Of a DNA stretch of 46,353 bases, positions 40,682 to 46,353 are shown in pieces. The stretch lies in NCBI GenBank assembly GCA_001724025.1, contig MEDJ01000016.1, forward strand, positions 1-46,353, in the 5' to 3' direction. The translations under genes and the position numbers were made by a program. Every line of letters starts with the position of its first letter. Position 1 is the stretch's first letter. The DNA comes from Acidobacteria bacterium SCN 69-37 (GTDB taxonomy: Bacteria > Acidobacteriota > Vicinamibacteria > Vicinamibacterales > SCN-69-37). The notes beneath the pieces were generated by a model, which worked only from the letters and a program-made list of their open reading frames with translations, was not told where the DNA came from and searched no databases.

Positions 40682-43297
40682 CTACTGACCACCGCGGCCG
40701 GCACCGGCGCCACCCGCCCGGCCGGCACCACCGCCGCGCCCGGCCATCCCCATCAATTCCTCGTTCGTCCACGGCTGCTTGCGGGTCTTCGTCAGCCCGC
40801 GAATCTCCTGCACCGACTCGGCCGTGACGGGCGAGGCGGTGTTCCCCCACTCGCGCCGCACGTACGTCAACACGTTCGCCACCTGCTCGTCGTCGAGCGC
40901 CGCCAGCGGCGGCATCAGGCCGATCGAGCCTTCCTTTCCGCCCAGGACGATGCGGATGGGAATCGCGTCCGTACCGGTCAGGAGCGCCGAACCCGCCAGC
41001 GGCGGCGCGATCCGGTCGGCCCCCTGGCCGTTCTCCTGGTGACACGCGATGCAGAGGTTCTTGTAGAGCTCGCCCCCGGCGGCGAATCGCTTCTGCTCTT
41101 CGGGCGTCAGCGGCGCCACCGTCACGACCGGCGCAGGCTTGCCCGCCCAATCGAGCTTGGCGACCACGGCCCTGGCCGCATCGGCCAGCGTGTCCGTGCC
41201 CGAGGCCAAAGCCGTGAGCGCCGTCGGTTCGGCGGCCAGCGAGACGCGAGCCGCGCCCGCCGCCCCGCCACGACCGCCGCGTCCGGCCGCGGGTCCACCG
41301 CCCGCACGACCGCGTCCCGCGCCGGCTGCCGGCAATCCGGCATCGAGCCCCTGGAGCAGCGCCTGGCGGATCGCCTCGGGCGTCGAGGCGTCGCCGACGA
41401 CGGTCAGCATGCTCTGCACCTGCGCCACGTTCCCCGTGCGCGCCACGGTGGCCGCCAGCATCGAGACGCCCTCGGCCGGTGCCACGCGTCCCTGGGCCTG
41501 GAGCAGACGCGAGAGCACCTCGCCCTCGATGCTGCGCAGGCCGCTGATCGCCGCGTCGACGGTCAGCGGGTCGTCGCCGTACCGCTCCAGGATCGTCACG
41601 GCCGGCGGCACACGGGCGGCAATCGGCAACTCGCCGATGGACGCCGCCAGCTGCCGACGGACGATCCAGTTCGGATCGTCGATGAGGCCGAGCACCTTCG
41701 CCGTCAGCGGGTGATTCGGCTGACCGATCCACTTCTCGGCCCACCGGATGCCCCAGGCGCGCACGTCGGGGTGCGCGTCACCGAGCGCGGTCTGCACCGT
41801 CTCCACGTCGAGCGCGCCGAGCCCGTCGAGCACGCCCATCGCGTGGAGCTTCACGCGCCAGTCGGCCGACGTCATCAGGGCCTTCACCGCCGGCACGACC
41901 GACGTATCCTGCCGCTGGACGAGCAACTGCTGCGCCGTGTCGCGCCACCAGCCGTTCGGGTGCGAGAGGTACTGGACGAGTCCGGCCGGCGTTTCCTTCG
42001 ACAGCTGCGGCTTCCGATCGCGCTGCGTCGTGTCGTGGGTCAGCCGCCAGATCCGGCCGCGCCCGATCGGCATCGCGAGCTCGTTGTCGCGGATGTACTC
42101 GGAGAGGAACTCCGTGTGATACGTCAGGTCCTGCACGACGCCGCGGTACATGTCGACGATGTAGATCGTGCCGTCGGGACCGGACGTCAGGCTCACCGGC
42201 CGCAGGCGCTCGTCGGTCGAGGCGAAGATCTCGCCGCGCTCGTACGTGTTCTTCGCAGTCATCCGGCCCGAGCCGTCGTCGACCATCGTCAGGCGGTGCA
42301 CGAGGTTCGTGGCCGAGTCGGTGATGAACACGTCACCCTGCGCGTCCTTCGGCAGGCGATCCCCACGGTAGACGAGCGGCGTGCCCGTGCTCTGGAGGAT
42401 GCGCGACGTGTCGTCCTCGCGGAAGAACTGATCGCGATACCCGCGGTTGACGCCGCGCGTCGGCCGGATCGGCCAGGCCACGGCGTCCTCGAGCGAGATC
42501 ACCGGCTCGTAGAGCCCGCGCGTGCGCGTGATGTTCGGGTTGCGCATGAAATAGCGCGCCAGCGTGAAGTCGACGAACAGCGGCGCGTTGTTGACGTTCC
42601 GGTACAGTCGTCCCGCATCGTCGATCGACCCGCCCCACTGTCCGCGATTGAGCGTGGGGACGATCTCGTACTTGCCGGCGTCGAAGCGCAGGTGCCAGTC
42701 GTGCTCGGACGTGTAGATCCAGTTGTCGAGCCCCCAGATGAGGCTGTTCGCGTTGTGCTCGATGTTGGCTTCGCGGCGGCCGTAGCTGTCGGCGATGAGC
42801 TCCTTCGCGTCCATCTTGAGGTCGCCGTCAGTGTCGCGCATCAGCCACACCATCGGCGGCTCGCCCACGAGCACCCCGCCATCCACCGGCTTGATCGCCC
42901 GCGGCAGCACGAGCCCGTCGGTGAACACCGTCCGCTTGTCCATCACCCCGTCGTCGTTGAGGTCCTCGAGGACGACGAGCCGGCAGATCGGCTCGCGCGA
43001 GTCCTCCATGGCCGGGTTCATGGCAAAGCCCGGCATCTCGAGCACCCACATCCGGCCGTCGGCGTCGAACTCCGCGAGAATCGGATCGATGACCATCGGT
43101 TCCTTGGCCACCAGTTCCACCCGATAGCCGGGCGGCACGGCGATGGTCTTCAGGGACTCCTCGGCCGAGAGCGCCGGGGATCCCGCGTCTTCCGGTACCG
43201 GCGTCGGCGGCCAGGCCTGCTGCCCGTGCACGACGCCGTAGGTCACGGCTGCCACGACGGCCACACCGGCCGCCACTGCCCAGGTTCTTGCGCGCAT
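40682..43297 (-). CDS. Exported PVC-type dehydrogenase with HEAT repeats and cytochrome c
   Basis: 871 aa from ATG 43297 (GTG 43306 and TTG 43315 are alternatives). An N-terminal membrane/signal segment is followed by a propeller dehydrogenase domain (VPPGYRVELVAKEPMV, FDADGRMWVLEMPGFAMN, DLNDDGVMDKR, EHNANSLIWGLDNWIY, SLTSGPDGTIYIVDMYRGV). A HEAT-like helical region comes next (HPNGWWRDTAQQLLVQR, DPNWIVRRQLAASIGEL). A Gly/Arg-rich linker then leads to a cytochrome c domain with haem motif CIACH (near 41045-41060) and GLMPPL for the Met ligand. The C-terminus is again Gly/Arg-rich. Probably a periplasmic sugar or alcohol dehydrogenase delivering electrons to the respiratory chain. Paralogue of the gene at 1-2407; co-directional with the PQQ-type dehydrogenase and ThuA genes. 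Confidence 0.9.
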   Translation of the reverse strand: MRARTWAVAAGVAVVAAVTYGVVHGQQAWPPTPVPEDAGSPALSAEESLKTIAVPPGYRVELVAKEPMVIDPILAEFDADGRMWVLEMPGFAMNPAMEDSREPICRLVVLEDLNDDGVMDKRTVFTDGLVLPRAIKPVDGGVLVGEPPMVWLMRDTDGDLKMDAKELIADSYGRREANIEHNANSLIWGLDNWIYTSEHDWHLRFDAGKYEIVPTLNRGQWGGSIDDAGRLYRNVNNAPLFVDFTLARYFMRNPNITRTRGLYEPVISLEDAVAWPIRPTRGVNRGYRDQFFREDDTSRILQSTGTPLVYRGDRLPKDAQGDVFITDSATNLVHRLTMVDDGSGRMTAKNTYERGEIFASTDERLRPVSLTSGPDGTIYIVDMYRGVVQDLTYHTEFLSEYIRDNELAMPIGRGRIWRLTHDTTQRDRKPQLSKETPAGLVQYLSHPNGWWRDTAQQLLVQRQDTSVVPAVKALMTSADWRVKLHAMGVLDGLGALDVETVQTALGDAHPDVRAWGIRWAEKWIGQPNHPLTAKVLGLIDDPNWIVRRQLAASIGELPIAARVPPAVTILERYGDDPLTVDAAISGLRSIEGEVLSRLLQAQGRVAPAEGVSMLAATVARTGNVAQVQSMLTVVGDASTPEAIRQALLQGLDAGLPAAGAGRGRAGGGPAAGRGGRGGAAGAARVSLAAEPTALTALASGTDTLADAARAVVAKLDWAGKPAPVVTVAPLTPEEQKRFAAGGELYKNLCIACHQENGQGADRIAPPLAGSALLTGTDAIPIRIVLGGKEGSIGLMPPLAALDDEQVANVLTYVRREWGNTASPVTAESVQEIRGLTKTRKQPWTNEELMGMAGRGGGAGRAGGAGAGRGGQ

Positions 43298-43345
43298 ACA
43301 CTTCACTCTCGTCAACGGACACCCATGTGATGGCGGTCAGATACG

Positions 43346-43377
43346 GCAACGCCGGGCCCTGTGCGACCCGGCGTTGC
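43346..43377 (-). terminator. Hairpin between the sugar dehydrogenase and PVC-type dehydrogenase genes
   Basis: GCAACGCCGGG (43346-43356) and CCCGGCGTTGC (43367-43377) form a perfect 11-bp stem with a 10-nt loop, five bases after the stop of the upstream minus-strand gene. With no T-run it may act as a partial terminator or RNA stabiliser that sets unequal expression in the operon. Confidence 0.65.
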
Positions 43378-43382
43378 GGCAG

Positions 43383-44993
43383 TTACGGTTGCGGAACCAG
43401 TCGGATGACCCGACCCGGCGTCGAGGCCGAGAGCGGCACGCCGGGAATCCCCGTGGGATTCTGCAGGGCGATATAGAGCAGGCCATCGGGTCCCTGCGTG
43501 ATGTCACGCACGCGCCCGAGCTGGTCGAAGATGATCTCCTGGTGCGTGACCTTGCCGTCGGCCACCTCGAGACGCTCCATGCGCTGGCCCACCAGCCCGC
43601 CGACGAACAGGCTCGTGTTCTTCCACGCCGGATAGCGATCGCTCGTGACGAACGAGATGCCGGCCGTGGCCATCGACGGCGTGTAGTAGATGATCGGATC
43701 GATCATCCCCGGCGCCGATGACACCATGCCGGCCTGCGAGGCCTTCGTGGCCACGCCCCAGCCGTAGTTGGCGCCCTTCTCGATGATGTTGATCTCGTCG
43801 GCCGAGTTCGGCCCGTGCTCGGACTCCCACAGCTGGCCGGTGACCGGATCCCAGGCCAGGCCCTGCGGATTGCGGTGCCCCAGCGACCAGATCGTCGGCG
43901 GCACGCCTGCCTGTCCGACGAACGGGTTGTCGGCCACGGCCGAGCCGTCCTCGTTGACGCGATGAATCTTGCCGAGCGGACTCTTCATGTCCTGCGCGTT
44001 CGGAATCGATCCCCGCTCGCCGATCGAATAGAAGAGGTGTCCCTCGCGGTCCCAGATGAAACGCAGGCCGTAGTGCGCCCCGCTGCCGGTGTAGAGCGAC
44101 GGATCGGCTCGGAAGATGAACTGCTGATCGGTCCACTCGTTGTTCGCGTTGATCTTGCCGCGTACCACCACGGTCATGGCCGGCACGGCCGGCCCGCGGC
44201 CGCGTCCCTGCGGGGCGCCGGCGTTCCCGGCCGGGGCCGCCTGCGGCGCCGGAGCCACGTAGCCCGGCTGACGCTCGCTGTAGGCGAGATAGATCCAGCC
44301 GTTCTGCGCGTAGTTCGGGTGCGCGATGACGTCGAGCATGCCGCCGTCCTGCACCGCGTGCACCTCGGGCGTGCCCTTCACCGGCTCGGACAGCTTGCCA
44401 TTGGCGAAGATCCGCAGCCGCCCGGGCCGCTCGGTGATCAGCAGCCGGCCGTCGGGCAGGTACGCCAGGCCGAACGGGGTCTCGAGGCCATCGGTCACCA
44501 GTTCGACCTTCACCGTCTGCTTCTCGGTCTTGAGAATCAGCCCGTCCGGGTTCTCGACGAACTCGGGCCGCGGCCGGAGGTTGCCGACCTGCGTCCTGAT
44601 GTAGTTGAGCAGCGACCAGATCTGGTCGCTGCTCAGCATCTGGCCGAACCCTTCCATCTCCGTGTTCGGAATGCCGTCCCGGATCGTCTGGACGATGAAG
44701 TCGTCGCTCGTGCTCTTGAGCCACTGCTCGTCGAACAACGAGACCGCGCGTCCGCCCGCCGCATCGTTCCCATGACACCCGGAACAGTTCTGCGCGTAGA
44801 GCTCCTGCGCGGGATTGCCCCGGCCCCGGCCCGGGGCCACGCCCTGTGCGGCACCGGGACCGCCCGGACGCCCCCCGCCGACCGCCGCGCCCGGCGCCTG
44901 CGGCGCCTGACCGCGCGGCGCCGTCGCCATTACCGTCAGGAGAAACGCACCAAAGACCAATGCCGTGGTGCCGGTTGTCTTGCCTGGAGTCAT
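43383..44993 (-). CDS. Exported PQQ-type soluble sugar dehydrogenase with N-terminal cytochrome c
   Basis: 536 aa from ATG 44993, with GAGAGG upstream. A signal or membrane segment is followed by a Gly/Arg-rich linker and a cytochrome c domain with haem motif CSGCH (ELYAQNCSGCHGNDAAGG). It ends at QMLSSDQIWSLLNYIRTQ. The rest is a six-bladed GSDH-type propeller as in aldose sugar dehydrogenase: LETPFGLAYLPDGRLLITERPGRLRIF, GGMLDVIAHPNYAQNGWIYLAYS, IWSLGHRNPQGLAWDPVTGQLWESEHGPNSADEINIIEKGANYGW. A second Gly/Arg-rich insert (PQGRGRGPAVPA) lies between blades. Having haem on the same chain allows direct electron hand-off. First gene of the unit continuing to 39706. Confidence 0.92.
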   Translation of the reverse strand: MTPGKTTGTTALVFGAFLLTVMATAPRGQAPQAPGAAVGGGRPGGPGAAQGVAPGRGRGNPAQELYAQNCSGCHGNDAAGGRAVSLFDEQWLKSTSDDFIVQTIRDGIPNTEMEGFGQMLSSDQIWSLLNYIRTQVGNLRPRPEFVENPDGLILKTEKQTVKVELVTDGLETPFGLAYLPDGRLLITERPGRLRIFANGKLSEPVKGTPEVHAVQDGGMLDVIAHPNYAQNGWIYLAYSERQPGYVAPAPQAAPAGNAGAPQGRGRGPAVPAMTVVVRGKINANNEWTDQQFIFRADPSLYTGSGAHYGLRFIWDREGHLFYSIGERGSIPNAQDMKSPLGKIHRVNEDGSAVADNPFVGQAGVPPTIWSLGHRNPQGLAWDPVTGQLWESEHGPNSADEINIIEKGANYGWGVATKASQAGMVSSAPGMIDPIIYYTPSMATAGISFVTSDRYPAWKNTSLFVGGLVGQRMERLEVADGKVTHQEIIFDQLGRVRDITQGPDGLLYIALQNPTGIPGVPLSASTPGRVIRLVPQP

Positions 44994-45297
44994 AATGCCT
45001 CTCGCCCTCGTCGCATTCCGCCCGCGCGCATCGGCACACGCCCACACGCCAGCCCTGCCATGACACCCGCGCGGAATTGAAAAAGCTGTCGGTTGGTAAT
45101 GTTACCCGCAGTTGATCCCGTTGGAAACACGCGCTGTACTCCCCCCCTGATGAAAAATGATCCCTTTCGGACAGGTTGGGGTTTCCTGCCTTGCACCGAC
45201 GCGATCCGTGCGGCATCATGAGCACTCCCGAACGCACGGACCCGTCGTGGTGACGGGCACTCCACGAACGAACCCCGCTTCCCGGGGGAGGCTCGAG
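44994..45297. other. Divergent intergenic region with putative promoters
   Basis: About 300 bases, AT-richer than its surroundings at 45080-45170. On the minus strand TTTCCA, 17 bases, TAACAT (around 45108) is a fair promoter for the sugar dehydrogenase unit; GGTAA-TG-TTACC overlaps it. CCCGTC-GTGGT-GACGGG near 45241-45257 is a small hairpin before the plus-strand gene. No gene is seen. Confidence 0.45.
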
Positions 45298-46353
45298 ATG
45301 AAACGGACGGTTATCACCCTGCTCGGCGCGGCGGCCCTGGTCGCCGGCGTCTCTGCCACGCCTGCCCCTGCGCCGGCGCAGGCCGCACGCACGCTCGACA
45401 TCTACATTCCGGACACCGAAGGCGGCACGGCCACGCTGTTCGTCACGCCGACGGGCGAGTCCGTCCTGATCGACACCGGATTTCCCGGCGATCGCGATCA
45501 CGACCGCATCATGGAAGTGATCAAGGCCGCGGGCGTGACCCGGATCGATCACCTGATCAGCACGCACTATCACCTCGACCACATCGGTGGCGTCCAGGCC
45601 CTGGCGGCGGCCATGCCGATCGCGCACTATATCGACCACGGCCCGTCGATCGAAGAGCGCGAGCAGGTGGCGGGCTTCCAGGCGGCCTACGCCGAGCTGT
45701 ACGGCAAGGCGAAGCACACCGTCGTCAAGCCGGGCGACAAGCTTTCGGTGGCCGGACTCGACTGGACCATCGTCTCGGCCGCCAGAGACACCATCGCGTC
45801 GGCGCTGCCCGGTGCCGGCCAGGACAACGCCGCCGCCTGCGCCGCGACCGAGCGCAAGCCGCTGCCGACCACCGATCCGGAGAATGCCGCGTCTGTCGGC
45901 AGCGTCATCCAGTTCGGGAAGTTCCGGACGGTGCACCTGGGCGATCTCTACTGGGCCAAGGAACTCGACTTGGTGTGTCCGCAGAACAAGCTCGGCACGG
46001 TCGACCTGTACCTCGTCACGCACCACGGGCAGAACCAGTCGAACTCGCCCGCGATGGTGCAGGGCCTCCGGCCGCGCGTGGCCGCCATGCAGAACGGCAC
46101 GCGCAAGGGCGGCGCGCCCGAGACGATCCGCACGATTCTCTCGTCCCCCGGTCTCGAGGATCTGTGGCAGCTGCACTGGTCGTACGGCGGGCAGCTCGAG
46201 CTGAACGCGCCCGGGCTGTTCATTGCCAACATCGAGGACAACCAGACGATTGCCAACGTCCTGACCGCGCCGCCGCCCGCGCCGCGCGGCGGCGGCGCGG
46301 GTCGTCAGGGCGCCCCGGCCGGCGCTCGCGGCGCCGGGCCGGCGCCGCAGCCC
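45298..46353 (+). CDS. Exported metallo-beta-lactamase-fold hydrolase (C-terminus cut by window edge)
   Basis: At least 352 codons from ATG 45298 (GGGGGAGG upstream), open to the last base. Sec signal MKRTVITLLGAAALVAGVSA, then the MBL fold: LFVTPTGESVLIDTGFPGDRDHD, metal motif STHYHLDHIGG (HxHxDH type), HLGDLYWAKELDLVCPQNKLGTVDLYLVTHHGQNQSN. The domain style is that of ComEC/competence-like or YhfI-type MBL proteins rather than class B beta-lactamases, so antibiotic hydrolysis is not implied. A C-terminal Gly/Arg/Ala-rich tail (PRGGGAGRQGAPAGARGAG) begins around residue 329. It is divergent from the sugar dehydrogenase unit. The substrate is unknown. Confidence 0.9.
   Translation, partial: MKRTVITLLGAAALVAGVSATPAPAPAQAARTLDIYIPDTEGGTATLFVTPTGESVLIDTGFPGDRDHDRIMEVIKAAGVTRIDHLISTHYHLDHIGGVQALAAAMPIAHYIDHGPSIEEREQVAGFQAAYAELYGKAKHTVVKPGDKLSVAGLDWTIVSAARDTIASALPGAGQDNAAACAATERKPLPTTDPENAASVGSVIQFGKFRTVHLGDLYWAKELDLVCPQNKLGTVDLYLVTHHGQNQSNSPAMVQGLRPRVAAMQNGTRKGGAPETIRTILSSPGLEDLWQLHWSYGGQLELNAPGLFIANIEDNQTIANVLTAPPPAPRGGGAGRQGAPAGARGAGPAPQP

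Noticed and set aside
43504-46176. Very long minus-strand open frame (about 890 codons) across the sugar dehydrogenase and MBL genes
   Set aside because: It is Arg/Gly-rich shadow sequence opposite and out of frame with clearly recognisable genes; long antisense frames are expected at this GC content.
45298-46353. Antibiotic-resistance metallo-beta-lactamase
   Set aside because: The fold motif is present, but the domain style and Gly/Arg tail fit exported MBL-fold hydrolases of unknown function, not class B beta-lactamases.
1-46353. tRNA/rRNA genes, prophage, integrases or insertion sequences
   Set aside because: No T-loop-like conserved stretch in a cloverleaf context, no transposase or integrase motifs and no phage structural genes were recognised on either strand.

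Overview
This is a 46.4 kb, GC-rich chromosomal window, dense with genes on both strands and with no phage, plasmid, tRNA, rRNA or CRISPR signal. The gene content suggests a Gram-negative, aerobic heterotrophic soil bacterium. Exported PVC-type dehydrogenases with haem c, ThuA and Gfo/Idh/MocA proteins with Tat signals, a PQQ-type sugar dehydrogenase, an AsmA protein and ADP-heptose synthesis fit Acidobacteriota, most likely Vicinamibacteria. That placement is inference from protein style only.

Layout. 1-2407 (minus) is the truncated end of an exported dehydrogenase/cytochrome c. 2676-4262 is prfC (release factor 3). 4434-9278 carries a Tat-exported Gfo/Idh oxidoreductase, a beta-propeller lipoprotein and an AsmA-like protein, separated by two repeat-rich gaps. 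9285-15295 (minus) is a tightly packed unit, hldD-dprE1-dprE2-proC-rocD-zinc ribbon-DinB, with 4-nt overlaps or short gaps. It joins envelope sugar precursors (ADP-heptose and polyprenyl-phospho-arabinose) to ornithine-to-proline conversion. 15643-18360 holds a fused double TetR regulator, a NIPSNAP protein and an SDR. 18420-20429 (minus) holds ExoD-like and MFS genes. Divergent from the MFS gene, 20707-27048 encodes an IlvD/Edd sugar-acid dehydratase, an SDR, a fumarylacetoacetase-fold hydrolase and GlcD/GlcF. Together these read as a non-phosphorylative, oxidative sugar-acid pathway ending in pyruvate plus glycolate or lactate.

27080-34114 contains two GT-C-fold membrane glycosyltransferases with damaged reading frames: one lost its own stop codon next to a repeat, the other carries an in-frame amber codon. 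Between them lie an ECF sigma factor, its probable anti-sigma factor and a bactofilin-like/RDD membrane protein (minus), then etfB. 34136-39509 has an NTP-transporter-like membrane protein, an AI-2E-family permease, and etfA with ETF-quinone oxidoreductase. Thus etfB lies 4.3 kb from its usual partner. 39706-44993 (minus) is a three-gene exported oxidation module (PQQ-type sugar dehydrogenase with haem c, PVC-type dehydrogenase with haem c, ThuA). A divergent, truncated exported metallo-beta-lactamase-fold protein ends the window.

Two themes recur. First, most convergent gene junctions carry short inverted or simple repeats of several families (AGAAGT-type, GGGGCTGAAGCCCC-type, AGCCT-type and a GGGGCGACGC palindrome). 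Second, five exported proteins at the two ends of the window share Gly/Arg-rich low-complexity segments. The strongest candidates for new biology are the sugar-acid cluster, the DprE1/DprE2 unit with Ala at the drug-target Cys position, the double TetR fusion and the convergent-junction repeats.
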